Shown: positions 36,907 to 46,105, counted from the first letter of the stretch. The stretch is 64,000 bases of DNA from Palsa-504 sp963744005 (GCA_963744005.1 CAVURU010000004.1:1-64000); one strand, 5' to 3'. A program made the numbers and translations. Notes: generated by a model from the sequence alone, not told the origin.

Positions 36907-38664
36907 GTGCCGGACGATCCGGGTGCGGTTCGCGGGGCCGGGACAGACGGCCGGCTGTGGGTGGACGGGACGCGCCACGCGCCGCTGCCGCCCGGCCCGT
37001 ATGACACGACCGAGCGCGAGGAGCGCATCGAGGTCAGGGACGGCACCGGCCTGGCCGGGGTGATCATCGAGCCCGTGCTGCCGGACGGATCGCCCCCGCA
37101 GCCGTGCGTGGTGGTGACCAACGGGTACAGCGGGCTGGATTTCTCGCTGCGACCGGACCTGCGCCTGCTCGCCGCCCACGGCTATCCGGTGGTGCTGGCC
37201 CGGCTGCGCGGCGTCCCGCCGTCAGAAGGGAAGGCCGGCCTGTACGAGCGGTACGGGCAGGACGGTCACGACGTCATCGAGTGGGCGGCGGCCCAGCCGT
37301 TCTGCAACGGCCGGGTCGGCATGGTCGGGGCCTCGCTGCTGGGCATCAGCCAGTGGCTGGCCGCCAGGGAACGGCCCCCGCACCTGGTCGTGGTGGTCCC
37401 GGACGATTCGCCCGGCGACACCTACCGGTACCTGTGGTACCTGGGCGGCATGGAGCCAGGTCCCGGGCGCAGGCAGCGCGCGGAAGTGCCCGGAGTCGAA
37501 TCGGAGTACGGGATCGCGGTCAGCCACCCGTGGTTCGACGACTTCTGGCGCCAGCGGGCCATGCTGCGCGAGGATTTCGAGGCGCTGGCCCGGTCGGGCC
37601 TGCCCGCGCTGACGTCCACCGGCTGGGACAGCTACATGATCGAAGCCGGGTCCCGCGCCTTCACCTGGCTGCGCGGTGCGGGCGCCGGGCCCAGGGCCCG
37701 GCTGGTCATCGGGCCGTGGCGGCACGCCGCCATGCTCGCCGCGGGTGAGGGCGTGACCTACGACGTCGCGCCGGGCAGCATGATCCGCCCGTACACCGGC
37801 TTCGAACTGCAGCTGCGCTGGCTGGACCGGTGGCTGCGCGAACAGGAGAACGGCATCGACGGCGAGCCGCCCGTGCTGATCTTCGTCCAGGGCCCGGATC
37901 AGTGGCGCTACGAGCACGACTGGCCGCTGCCCGACGAACGGCGGATCCGCCTCTACCTGTCCGGCGCGCCCAGCCGGACCGTGGCCAGCCGCAACGACGG
38001 AACGCTGACCGCTGAGCCGCCGGAAGGCGAGGCCGAGGCCAGCTACAGCTTCGACCCGGCCAGCTCGCGCTACCCGGTCGCGGTCTCGATGCCGACGCTC
38101 ACCATGGTGGCTGACGGGCTGCCCACCCTCAAGGAGACCATCCTGCCCGCCGGCGCCCGCCGGGAGCACGGGCGGCTGATCATGGACACGTCCGGCTACC
38201 AGGCTCAGGCCGTGACCTGGACCAGCTCGGTGCTGGCCCAGCCCACCGAGATCACCGGCTTCCCCCGGCTCGTGATGTGGGCCTCGGTATCGCGGCCCGA
38301 CGCCGACTTCATCGCCGAGCTGACCGACGTGGCGCCCCGCGGCGACGGCACCTGGTCGAGCACCCAGATCACCCGCGGCTACCTGCGCGCCCGCGCCCAG
38401 TTCTCCCGCAGCGGTCCCACCGAGCTCGCTCCCGGCGACGTCTGCCGCTACGAGATCGAGCTGCAGCCCACCTCGTACGTGGTCCCGGCCGGGCACCGGC
38501 TGCGGTTCGCCGTCCAGGGCGCGGCCATCGACCCGGCCATCGACGTCTCCTGGCACGGCCCCGGACTCGGCGAGCATCCGTACACCGTGATCATCCGCAC
38601 CGGGCCCGGATACGCCAGCTACGCCGAGATCCCGGTCATCGGCTCGGCGCCGTCCCTTGGCTGA
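36907..38664 (+). CDS. CocE/NonD family hydrolase (X-Pro dipeptidyl-peptidase-like)
   Basis: A 585-residue protein from GTG 36907, three bases after the first esterase stop. The alpha/beta hydrolase part contains the nucleophile in GRVGMVGASLLGISQW, an acid region near TGWDSYM and a His in GPWRHAAM. The C-terminal third is the jelly-roll domain (ITGFPRLVMWASVSRPDADF, GHRLRFAVQGAAIDPAIDVS). CocE-like enzymes cleave esters such as cocaine or amide/acyl groups. No signal peptide is seen. The next esterase begins inside its last codons. Confidence 0.9.
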   Translation: MPDDPGAVRGAGTDGRLWVDGTRHAPLPPGPYDTTEREERIEVRDGTGLAGVIIEPVLPDGSPPQPCVVVTNGYSGLDFSLRPDLRLLAAHGYPVVLARLRGVPPSEGKAGLYERYGQDGHDVIEWAAAQPFCNGRVGMVGASLLGISQWLAARERPPHLVVVVPDDSPGDTYRYLWYLGGMEPGPGRRQRAEVPGVESEYGIAVSHPWFDDFWRQRAMLREDFEALARSGLPALTSTGWDSYMIEAGSRAFTWLRGAGAGPRARLVIGPWRHAAMLAAGEGVTYDVAPGSMIRPYTGFELQLRWLDRWLREQENGIDGEPPVLIFVQGPDQWRYEHDWPLPDERRIRLYLSGAPSRTVASRNDGTLTAEPPEGEAEASYSFDPASSRYPVAVSMPTLTMVADGLPTLKETILPAGARREHGRLIMDTSGYQAQAVTWTSSVLAQPTEITGFPRLVMWASVSRPDADFIAELTDVAPRGDGTWSSTQITRGYLRARAQFSRSGPTELAPGDVCRYEIELQPTSYVVPAGHRLRFAVQGAAIDPAIDVSWHGPGLGEHPYTVIIRTGPGYASYAEIPVIGSAPSLG

Positions 38665-40144
38665 CGACGTCATCGCCGCGCCGCCGGCGGGCCGCCTGCG
38701 GGGCGTCCGGGACGGGCCTGCGCTGCGGTTCCTGGGCATCCCCTACGCGCAATCGCCCACGGTGACCGGACGCTTCGCCGCGCCGGTGCCCCAGCCCGGC
38801 TGGGACGGCGTCCGGGACGCGCTGCAGCACGGCGCGTCGTCCGCGCAGCCCGACCGCGGGATCACCATCATCCCTGAGCCGGTCATCCCGGGCGACAACG
38901 AGCTGAACCTCAACGTCTTCACCCCGGAGCTGGGCGCGGCCGGCCTTCCGGTGCTGGTGTGGATTCACGGCGGCGGCTACTTCGGCGGCTGCAACGCCTC
39001 CCCGTGGTACCGGGGCGGGGCCTTCGCCCGGGACGGGGTGGTGCTGGTCAGCATCAACTACCGGCTCGGCGCGCCGGGCTTCCTGGAGGTGCCGGACGCC
39101 CCGGCCAACCGGGCCGTGCGGGACTGGGTCCGGGCCCTGGAGTGGGTGGCCGAGAACATCGCGGCGTTCGGCGGTGACCCGGCGAAGGTCACCATCGCCG
39201 GCCAGTCGGCGGGCGGCGGGGCCTGCGCCGCGCTGACCGGCGTGCCCGCGGCCGCCGGCCTGTTCCGCGGCGTCATCTGCATGAGCGGCGGGGCCGGGCT
39301 GCTGCAGACGCCCGACGGCGTCCGCGCGGCGGCCGGGCGGATGCGCGAGCACCTGGGCGTGCCGCTGCGCCGGGCCGCGCTGGAGGAGCTGAGCCCGGCG
39401 GCGGTCCTGGCCGCGCAGGCGGCCGTCATGCGGAGCCCGGATGACGCCCCCGGCCCGGCCGCGGTCATCAGCGGCCTGGGCGCGGCCCGGCTCCGGTGGG
39501 CGCCATGGGTCGACGGCCAGGTCGTCACCGACGACCCGTGGCAGGCGGCCCGGTCCTGGCCCGCCAGCGCCGTGCCCCTGCTCGCCGGGGCCACCGCCCA
39601 TGAGATGAACGCCCGCTGGCTGGGCGAGGACTGGATCACGCTCGACCTGGTCCGCGCCGGGCTGGCCCGCGCGGGCGTGCCCCAGCCGCAGCTGGACTCC
39701 TACCTGGCCCAGAACGCCAGCCTGCGGCCGGCCGAGATGGCCGGCCAGGCCATCACCGACCGTACGTTCCGGGTCCCGGCGCAGGAACTGGCCGCGGCCA
39801 AGGCGGCGGCAGGCGGCCCGGCCTACGTCTACGACTTCCGGTGGGGGCCACCGGCCGGTCCGTACCGCGGCCAGGCCGTCCACTGCCTCGACGTCCCGTT
39901 CGCGTTCGGCACGCTCAGCGAGCCGGGCGTCAGGGAGGTCGCCGGGGATGCGCCGCCGGAAGCCCTGGCCCGGCAGGTGCACGGAGCCTGGGTCCGGTTC
40001 GTCACCGACGGCGATCCGGGCTGGCGCCGCTATACCGCCAGCGAGCGGCGGGTCATGGTGTTCTCGGACGTCTCCGCGGAACAGGACGACCCGCTCCGGG
40101 CGGCCCGGGAAGCCTGGTCAGACGTCATCATGCCGGGAAAGTGA
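38657..40144 (+). CDS. Type B carboxylesterase, copy 2
   Basis: A 495-residue paralogue of the esterase at 35413. It starts at TTG 38657, overlapping the CocE stop codon by 8 bases, which implies translational coupling. The HGGG oxyanion hole (IHGGGYFGGCN), Ser in AGQSAGGGACAALTG and His in HCLDVPFAFGTL are all kept. Differences from copy 1 cluster in the acyl pocket and the region after residue 240 (RSPDDAPGPAAVISGLGAAR), so the two may differ in substrate. The high DNA identity suggests a recent duplication. Confidence 0.92.
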   Translation: MADDVIAAPPAGRLRGVRDGPALRFLGIPYAQSPTVTGRFAAPVPQPGWDGVRDALQHGASSAQPDRGITIIPEPVIPGDNELNLNVFTPELGAAGLPVLVWIHGGGYFGGCNASPWYRGGAFARDGVVLVSINYRLGAPGFLEVPDAPANRAVRDWVRALEWVAENIAAFGGDPAKVTIAGQSAGGGACAALTGVPAAAGLFRGVICMSGGAGLLQTPDGVRAAAGRMREHLGVPLRRAALEELSPAAVLAAQAAVMRSPDDAPGPAAVISGLGAARLRWAPWVDGQVVTDDPWQAARSWPASAVPLLAGATAHEMNARWLGEDWITLDLVRAGLARAGVPQPQLDSYLAQNASLRPAEMAGQAITDRTFRVPAQELAAAKAAAGGPAYVYDFRWGPPAGPYRGQAVHCLDVPFAFGTLSEPGVREVAGDAPPEALARQVHGAWVRFVTDGDPGWRRYTASERRVMVFSDVSAEQDDPLRAAREAWSDVIMPGK

Positions 40145-40195
40145 CCGAGGATTGCCGCTCGCCGCGGGCGGTGCTTCCGCTGGGCTGAGCCGCGG

Positions 40196-40921
40196 TCAGC
40201 TCACCGCGTTTTCCCGGTCGCCGGCCAGGTGGACCGGCTCGAAGGACACGCCCGTGGCCGGGTGGAACTCCACCAGCACGGCCCCGGGCCGGCCGCCGTG
40301 CGCCATGGTGGTCGCCCCGGAGTACACCACCGGCGGCGCCGGCAGGTCCCTGATGATCCGGTGGGTGTGCACGTGGCCGAGCGCGACGTAGTCCCACCCG
40401 ACCGCCTCGACATCGGTCGGGAAGATCGGGGATCCCCGGCCGCCGGAGTTCAAGGCGTCGACGATGAGGCCGTGCCCCAGGGCCACGCACCACCCGTTGT
40501 CCGGCCGGTCCGGGATGCCGAGCAGGGGCCGGTGATCGGGGGTGTGATCTTCCAGCGCCCGGCCCCACAGGGTGAGGCCGGCCTCCGGCAGGTGGATCAG
40601 CTCGCCGTCCGGTGCGGTAATGATGGTGATGCCCGGGTGCGCGGTGAGGTGGGCTCCGGTGGCGATGCGCATCAGCACGTCGTAGTCGTGGTTGCCGGGC
40701 AGCACGATCACCGGGCAGTCGAGCCTGCTCATCTGCTCGAGCGTCCACGCGATCACGTCGTCGGACACCCGGCCATGGTCGAACAGGTCCCCGGCGACGA
40801 CCAGCACATCAGGACCGATGGCGATGGCCGCCTCGATCAGGGCCGCGAAGGCTTCCTTTTCCTTGTCGCCGTCCAGCATGAAGTTGCCGAGATGGCAATC
40901 GGCGGTGTGCAGGAGCCTCAC
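40196..40921 (-). CDS. Metallophosphoesterase, SbcD/Mre11-like
   Basis: About 241 residues from GTG 40921, which overlaps the stop of the upstream XRE gene as GTGA. All metal motifs are present: HTADCHLGNF, VVAGDLFDHG, VLPGNHDYDVL, ALGHG and ALGHVHTHR. The size fits a stand-alone Mre11-like nuclease or phosphodiesterase core without the C-terminal cap. No SbcC-type ATPase gene is adjacent, so a broad DNA-repair role is not assured. Coupling to the XRE gene suggests regulated expression, perhaps under stress or as part of a defence unit. Confidence 0.85.
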   Translation of the reverse strand: MRLLHTADCHLGNFMLDGDKEKEAFAALIEAAIAIGPDVLVVAGDLFDHGRVSDDVIAWTLEQMSRLDCPVIVLPGNHDYDVLMRIATGAHLTAHPGITIITAPDGELIHLPEAGLTLWGRALEDHTPDHRPLLGIPDRPDNGWCVALGHGLIVDALNSGGRGSPIFPTDVEAVGWDYVALGHVHTHRIIRDLPAPPVVYSGATTMAHGGRPGAVLVEFHPATGVSFEPVHLAGDRENAVS

Positions 40922-41427
40922 CGGCTGGCCATCCGCCCGGTCGAAAATGTTGATGCCCGGCTCGCAATCCTCGTCGCTTGCCGGCCGCCTGCCTCGCAGC
41001 GGCCCGATGACGTCGCCAGGACAAGCACGCCGTTGTCCCAGTCCTGCTGGCCATTGCAGTATACGGGCGAAACGGGAGGGCGTGAAGGCACGAACCTCAG
41101 CCTCACCCCGCGCAACACCGGCCCCGGCCCGCGTGAGTTCAGCGGCGGGCTCCGGCAGGTACCGGCCCGGGCTGAATCTCGGCCAGCGGCACGGCACTGC
41201 CGCGCGATGTCCTCCAGGGACAGGCCGAGGGCGGCGGCCAGGGCGGCTACGGTGAAGAACGCGGGCGTGGCGATGCGCCCGGTCTCGATCTTCCGCAACG
41301 TCTCCGCGGGAACCCCGGACGCGGCGGCGATCTCGGCCATGCTGCGGGTCCCGCGCGCCTCGCGGAGCAGGGTGCCGAGCCGTTCCCCGCGAGCATGCTC
41401 GACATGGGTGAGCGGGGGCCGGACCAT
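40918..41427 (-). CDS. XRE-family helix-turn-helix regulator
   Basis: A 169-residue frame from ATG 41427. The helix-turn-helix covers residues 16-75: RLGTLLREARGTRSMAEIAA, ASGVPAETLRKIETGRIATP and AALAAALGLSLEDIA. The last 80 residues look less protein-like and might be out of frame. However, the end overlaps the nuclease start as GTGA, which supports the frame. A strong palindromic site lies just upstream of its start, shared with the divergent methionine aminopeptidase gene, so it probably represses itself and that gene. Confidence 0.78.
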   Translation of the reverse strand: MVRPPLTHVEHARGERLGTLLREARGTRSMAEIAAASGVPAETLRKIETGRIATPAFFTVAALAAALGLSLEDIARQCRAAGRDSARAGTCRSPPLNSRGPGPVLRGVRLRFVPSRPPVSPVYCNGQQDWDNGVLVLATSSGRCEAGGRQATRIASRASTFSTGRMASR

Positions 41428-41439
41428 GCCGTGATAATA

Positions 41440-41459
41440 ATACCGGTATAGTTATACCG
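41440..41459. promoter_or_regulatory. Operator with overlapping palindromes between XRE and map genes
   Basis: ATACCGGTAT at 41440-41449 is a perfect palindrome. It overlaps CGGTATA-GT-TATACCG at 41444-41459, a second perfect inverted repeat. The half-site TATACCG thus occurs three times. It lies 13 bases from the XRE start and 18 bases from the map start, so a bound XRE dimer would block both. Confidence 0.72.
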
Positions 41460-41477
41460 TCCAGGAGGGGGTGCGCC

Positions 41478-42245
41478 GTGGTCGAGATCAAGACGCCGGG
41501 CGAGATCCAGGCCATGCGCGCGTCGGGGCAAGTGGTCGCGCGGATCCTGGCCGCGGTCCGCGAGCAGGCCCAGCCGGGCACCCGGCTGGCTGAGCTGGAC
41601 GAGGCCGCCCGTTCGGTGCTGGCCGGAGCGGGCGCCACCTCGCCGTTCCTGGGCTACCGGCCGGCCTTCGCCCCGGTCCCGTTCCCGGCCGTCATCTGCG
41701 CGTCGGTCAACGACGCCGCACTGCACGGCATCCCCGGCCGCCACCGGCTGACCGACGGCGACCTGCTCAGCGTGGACTGCGGTGCCGTGCTGGACGGGTG
41801 GGCCGCCGACGCCGCGATCTCCTTCACCATCGGGCCGGCCGCCCCGGCCGACGCGCGGCTGATCGCGACCACCGAGGCCGCCCTGCGGGCCGGGATCGCC
41901 GCCGCGGTTCCCGGCGCCCGGATCGGGGACATCTCGGCCGTGATCGGCGCCGCCGGGCGCGCGGGCGGCTACGGCATCTGCACCGATTTCGGCGGCCACG
42001 GCGTCGGCCGGGCCATGCACGAGGACCCGCACATCCCCAACGAGGGGCGAGCCGGCCGGGGCCCACGTCTCACCCCGGGCCTGGTCATCGCGATCGAGCC
42101 CTGGTTCCTGGCCGGCGGCGAGGATAGCTACTACATCGACGAAGACGGGTGGACCATCCGCAGCGGCGACGGCAGCCGCGCGGCCCACGCGGAGCACACC
42201 GTCGCCGTCACCGCCGGCGGCCCCCAGGTCCTGACCCTGCCGTGA
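41478..42245 (+). CDS. map: Type I methionine aminopeptidase
   Basis: A 255-residue pita-bread-fold enzyme from GTG 41478 with GGAGGGGG upstream. The start KTPGEIQAMRASGQVVARIL and all metal ligands are visible: Asp in LLSVDCGA, Asp in GWAADAAISF, His in GGHGVGRAMHEDP, Glu in VIAIEPW and Glu in AAHAEHTVAV. It removes N-terminal methionine from new proteins. It is not in the ribosomal operon where the housekeeping map gene usually sits, so it is probably a second copy, here under the control of the divergent XRE gene. Confidence 0.92.
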   Translation: MVEIKTPGEIQAMRASGQVVARILAAVREQAQPGTRLAELDEAARSVLAGAGATSPFLGYRPAFAPVPFPAVICASVNDAALHGIPGRHRLTDGDLLSVDCGAVLDGWAADAAISFTIGPAAPADARLIATTEAALRAGIAAAVPGARIGDISAVIGAAGRAGGYGICTDFGGHGVGRAMHEDPHIPNEGRAGRGPRLTPGLVIAIEPWFLAGGEDSYYIDEDGWTIRSGDGSRAAHAEHTVAVTAGGPQVLTLP

Positions 42246-42284
42246 CCCAGCCAGGGCTGTCCTGGGCCCGCATACGATGAGCGG

Positions 42285-42986
42285 ATGCACCTGAGTACCG
42301 TGCGGCAGGCCCCGGAGCGCACGTCCGAGCCGCGGATGCTCCTGCCCGGGGCCCTCCACGCGGCCGGAATCGCCGTGCTGGGCGGGTGCGCAGCGGCAGC
42401 GGTCCTAGCGGGCTGCCTCGCCGGACGGGGAGGGCCGGGATGGCTCGACTCGGCGGTTGATCCGCGGATCCAGGCGGCGCTCAGCCATTTTCCGGTGCTG
42501 CTCAACTGGCTGCCTAAGTTCGGCACGCTGAAACCTGCCGCCCTGGCCACGGTGCTGCTGGCCCTGGCGTTCGTGGCCACCCGCCGCTGGTCCGGCGCCG
42601 TCCTGGCCGTCGTGGCCGTGCCCGTCGCCTCCGGCCTCACCGAGTACGTGCTCAAGCCGCACGTGGGCGGGATGCTGGGCCAGTCCTTCCCCAGCGGACA
42701 TGCCACCGTCATGTTCGCGCTGAGCGCTGTCTGGGCGATCTTCCTCGTCGATCCGACGCGCTACCGATTGCCCGGGCCGCTCCGCCTGCTGCTGCTGGTC
42801 GTGGCCCTGCTGTTCTCGGCGGCTGTGGCCGCCGTGATGATCGCCAACAACGCGCATACCCTCACGGATGTCATTGCTGGCGTCGCGGTCGGCACCGGCG
42901 TGGTCCTGGCCAGCGCGCTCATCCTGGACCTGGCGGCCAGCCGAGTGCGCCGAGGACCAGCGAAGCGACCTGAGCCTGCCGCGTGA
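42285..42986 (+). CDS. PAP2-family membrane phosphatase
   Basis: A 233-residue membrane protein from ATG 42285. About six hydrophobic segments are visible. The phosphatase motifs are KPHVGG in place of the usual KxxxxxxRP, PSGHATVMFALSA, and NNAHTLTDVIAGVAVGTG (His-x3-Asp), with Asn where the motif 3 Arg is usual. PAP2 proteins dephosphorylate lipid phosphates such as undecaprenyl pyrophosphate or phosphatidic acid. The changed motifs may lower or alter activity. It follows map by 40 bases on the same strand. Confidence 0.82.
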   Translation: MHLSTVRQAPERTSEPRMLLPGALHAAGIAVLGGCAAAAVLAGCLAGRGGPGWLDSAVDPRIQAALSHFPVLLNWLPKFGTLKPAALATVLLALAFVATRRWSGAVLAVVAVPVASGLTEYVLKPHVGGMLGQSFPSGHATVMFALSAVWAIFLVDPTRYRLPGPLRLLLLVVALLFSAAVAAVMIANNAHTLTDVIAGVAVGTGVVLASALILDLAASRVRRGPAKRPEPAA

Positions 42987-43073
42987 TTGGCGGCGGGCCG
43001 CCCGGGTCGAAACGGACTCCGTCCGCCCCGACGACCACGCCGTGGCGTAGGGTCAGCGCAGAAGGGAGCACGA

Positions 43074-43361
43074 ATGTCATCCTCGCCGGAATCCCCGCAC
43101 CTCGACAACCGTCACCGCAACACGCTGCACCAGATCTTCGAGCATCCGACCAGCCACAACATCGAGTGGCGCGCGGTGACCTCGCTGCTGGACGCGATCG
43201 GCACGGCCGACGTGCACCACGACGGCAAGGTCGAGGTCAGGATCGGATCGCAGCACGTGTTCCTGGAGCCGCCGACCGGCAAGGACATCGACGCCCAGAT
43301 GGTGCTCGACCTGCGCCGGATGCTGAGCCTGGCCGGATACGAGCCGTCCGGCTCAGCCTGA
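43074..43361 (+). CDS. HicA-like small protein
   Basis: A 95-residue protein from ATG 43074 behind AAGGGAG. The sequence LHQIFEHPTSHNIEWRAVTS, LLDAIGTADVHHDGKVEV and FLEPPTGKDIDAQMVLDLRR resembles the double-stranded RNA-binding fold of HicA toxins, but the usual catalytic GSHH is changed to GSQHVF. No HicB gene is next to it. It may be a solitary RNA-binding relative rather than a toxin. It ends at a tandem repeat that includes its last codons. Confidence 0.68.
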   Translation: MSSSPESPHLDNRHRNTLHQIFEHPTSHNIEWRAVTSLLDAIGTADVHHDGKVEVRIGSQHVFLEPPTGKDIDAQMVLDLRRMLSLAGYEPSGSA

Positions 43362-43395
43362 GGCGCGTGCCGTCCGGCTCAGCCTGAGGCGCGTG
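43344..43395. repeat. 26-base exact tandem duplication
   Basis: The unit beginning CCGTCCGGCTCAGCCTGAGG at 43344-43369 is repeated exactly at 43370-43395. A third partial copy (GGCCGGCTCAGCC) follows. It duplicates the 3' end and stop codon of the HicA-like gene and lies between convergent genes. Confidence 0.88.
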
Positions 43396-43412
43396 CTGGC
43401 CGGCTCAGCCGG

Positions 43413-45706
43413 TCAGGCGGACGTGCCCGTCGCCGCCTGCAGCGCCAGCCAGACCCGCTGCGGGGACGTGGGCATGTCGATGTGCCGGATCCCGAGGTGG
43501 GCCAGCGCGTCGACCACCGCGTTCTGCACGGCCGGGGTCGAGCCGATCGTGCCGGCTTCCCCGAGGCCCTTGGCCCCGAGCGGGTTGTAGCTGGTCGGGG
43601 TGGCCATGTCGGCCAGCTCGAAGCTCGGCAGCTCCGTGGCCGTCACGAACGGGTAGTCGGCGAAGGTCGAGGTCAGCGGGTTGCCGTCGGCGTCGTAGAC
43701 GACCTCCTCCAAGAACGCCTGCGCCGCGCCCTGGGCGATGCCGCCGTGCCGCTGCCCCTCGGCCAGCAGCGGATTGGCGATGATGCCCGCGTCGTCGACG
43801 GTCACCATCCGCCGCAGCACCACCTTGCCCGTCTCGGTGTCCACGTCCACCACGGCCACGTGCGCGCCGAACGGGAAGGTGGGACCGGGAGTCCGGAACA
43901 CGGTACGGACGAACAGCCGTTCCCGCTCGGCCAGCTTGGCCAGCGCGACCGTGGCATCCGGGTCCCCGGCCACCGCGAACGCGCTGCTGGCCGGCGTCGA
44001 AGACCAGGTCGGCCGGGTTGGCTTCCAGCTCCTCGGCGGCGCGGTCCCGGGCCACGTCGATGAGCTCGAGGGAGGCCTGCCGCACCGCCGCGCCGCCCTG
44101 CTGCAGGCTGCGCGAGCCGCCGGTGCCGCCGCCCTCGGGGATCAGGTCGGTGTCGCCCCACTTCACGCGTGATCTTGTCCATCGGGATGCCGAGCTCGTC
44201 GCTGGCCAGCATGGCCCACACCGTCTCGTGCCCCTGACCGTGCGGGGACGTCCCGGTCAAGATGGTGGCGCTGCCGTCGGGATGCACCTCGACCGTGGCG
44301 TTCTCCCGCGGGCCGCCCTCTTCTGCGCCCGGCCCGGTGATCTCCACGTAGGAGGACAGGCCGATGCCCATCTGGACCACGTCCCCGGAGGCCCGCCGCT
44401 TGGCCTGCTCGGCCCGCAGGCCGGGGTAGTCCGCCGCCGCCAGCACCTTGGCCAGCGCGGCCGGGTAGTCGCCGGTGTCGTACGTGGCGCCGAACGCGGT
44501 GGTGTGCGGCTCAGTGAACGGCGGCAGCAGGTTCTTGGCGCGCACCTCGGCCGGGTCCGCCCCGATCTCGGCCGCGAACAGGTCCATGGCCCGCTCGATG
44601 GCCGCGGTGGCCTCGGGCCGTCCCGCGCCGCGGTAGGCGCCGACCGGCGTGGTGTTGGTCACCACCGAGGTCGCCACCGCCTCGGCGTTCGGGATGTTGT
44701 ACGGGCCCGGCGCCATGAGGATGGTCAGCGACGGCAGGAACACGCCGAAATGCGTGTAAGCGCCGGAGTCCTGGATGATCTCCAGCCGGTACGCGGTCAC
44801 CGTCCCGTCCCGGCGGCCGCCGATCGTGACCGTCTGGACCTGCGCCCGGCCGTGCGTCATCCCGAGCAGGTTCTCGTTCCGGCTCTCGGCCCACCGCGCG
44901 GGCCGGCCGAGCTGCTTGGCCACCCAGCACACCACCGCGTGCTCCGGGTCGGCGCCGAACTTGGCCCCGAACGCGCCGCCCACGTCCGGGGTGATGATGT
45001 GCACGTGCTCCTGGTCGAGGCCGAGCATGCCCGCCAGCGCCCCGCGGGTGCCCTGCGCGCCCTGGTTCGGGATCCACGCCGTCACCCGGCCGTCCGCACC
45101 CCACACCGCGGCCGCGGCCCGCGTCTCCATGGGCGCGGGAGCGACCCGCTGGTTGAGGATCGTCTGGGTGACGACCGCCTCGCAGCCGTCGAACAGGTCA
45201 GGCTTCATCGCGGCCGCGTCGCCGAAGGTCATGGCCACGTTGCTGCCCGCCTCGGGGAACAGCAGGGCCGCGTCCGGGTCGGCCGCCTTGGTCATGTCGA
45301 CCACCACCGGCAGCGGCTCGTAGTCGATGTCCACCAGCTCGGCGGCGTCCTCGCCCTGGTAGCGGCCCTCGGTCACACACCGCCACGACCGGCTCGCCGA
45401 CGAAGCGGACCACGTCCCGGGCCAGCGCCGGCTGGCCCATCTTCGGGTTGAACGCGGCCATCGACCGGCGAGGTCGACGTCGGCGCCGGTGAACACGGCG
45501 ATCACGCCGGGCGCCGCCAGCGCGGCGCTGACGTCCACCGAGACGATCCGCGCGTGGGCGACCGTGGCCCGGACGAAGTGCACCTGACAGGCGCCGGTCA
45601 GCCGCTCGTCGTCGAGGTCGGCGGTGTAGACGCCGCCGGTGGTCAGGAAGCGGGGGTCTTCAGTCCGCAGGACCCTGGTGCCGAGGATGCTCACGTGCAC
45701 GATCAT
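43413..45706 (-). pseudogene. Molybdopterin-binding large subunit, CoxL/xanthine dehydrogenase family, several frame shifts
   Basis: Homology runs through the whole gene but needs about four frame changes. From the start near 45706 it reads ILGTRVLRTEDPRFLTTGG, shifts at about 45460 to MAAFNPKMGQPALARDVVRF, then returns to EGRYQGEDAAELVDIDYEPL. It continues through DVGGAFGAKFGADPEHA and VGAYRGAGRPEATAAIERA, then shifts near 44165 and again near 43970 before ending GEAGTIGSTPAVQNAVVDAL. Members bind a Mo cofactor and oxidise CO, aldehydes or N-heterocycles. The AYRGAGR loop marks the non-CO group (form II). No medium (FAD) or small (Fe-S) subunit gene is near. Both an orphan pseudogene and sequence errors are possible. 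Confidence 0.82.
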
Positions 45707-45816
45707 GCCCGTCCCCGCCGTCATCGGTCAACGCGGACCCGGCAAAGCGGACCGGGCCTGTCCCGGGCGGCGGCGAACCCGGGGCGGAAGATCGGGTACC
45801 CTTTCTGCGTTAGCGA

Positions 45817-45890
45817 GGCGGAGTAGCTCAGTCAGGCAGAGCAAGCGGCTCATAATCGCTGTGTCGCCGGTTCAAGTCCGGCCTCCGCTA
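45817..45890 (+). tRNA. tRNA-Met (CAT)
   Basis: A complete cloverleaf. The acceptor stem is GGCGGAG 45817-45823 with CTCCGCT 45883-45889 (one G-U), discriminator A45890. The anticodon stem is 45844-45848 with 45856-45860 and the loop CTCATAA carries anticodon CAT at 45851-45853. The T stem is GCCGG/CCGGC around TTCAAGT. Its place just before rpmG matches the elongator tRNA-Met of other actinobacteria. CCA is not encoded. Confidence 0.93.
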
Positions 45891-45932
45891 CACTTGACCA
45901 GTTCCCAGACGAAGTAGGAGAGGCGCTCCACC

Positions 45933-46097
45933 GTGGCTGCCACCGATGTCCGGCCGAAGATCACGCTGGCTTGCCAGGAGTGCAGGCGCCGGAACTACAT
46001 CACCAAGAAGAACCGGCGCAATGACCCGGACCGGCTCGAGCTGAAGAAGTACTGCCCCTGGTGCCGCTGCCACCAGCCGCACCGGGAGACCCGGTAA
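45933..46097 (+). CDS. rpmG: 50S ribosomal protein L33
   Basis: A 54-residue protein from GTG 45933 with TAGGAGAGG upstream. The sequence KITLACQECRRRNYITKKN, then LELKKYCPWCRCHQPHRETR, is L33 of the zinc-binding form (CQEC and CPWC supply four Cys). It is part of the large ribosomal subunit near the E site. It sits 43 bases after tRNA-Met and 9 bases before the dehydratase gene, the usual actinobacterial order. Confidence 0.96.
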   Translation: MAATDVRPKITLACQECRRRNYITKKNRRNDPDRLELKKYCPWCRCHQPHRETR

Positions 46098-46105
46098 GCA
46101 GCCGG

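Noticed and set aside
43344..43395. Exact tandem repeat considered as a CRISPR or attachment site
   Set aside because: There are only two adjacent copies with no spacers, no cas genes and no integrase nearby; simple duplication explains it.
45817..45890. tRNA-Met considered as an integration site for a mobile element
   Set aside because: No integrase, phage gene or repeated tRNA 3' end is seen near it; the downstream order is the conserved rpmG-murB block.
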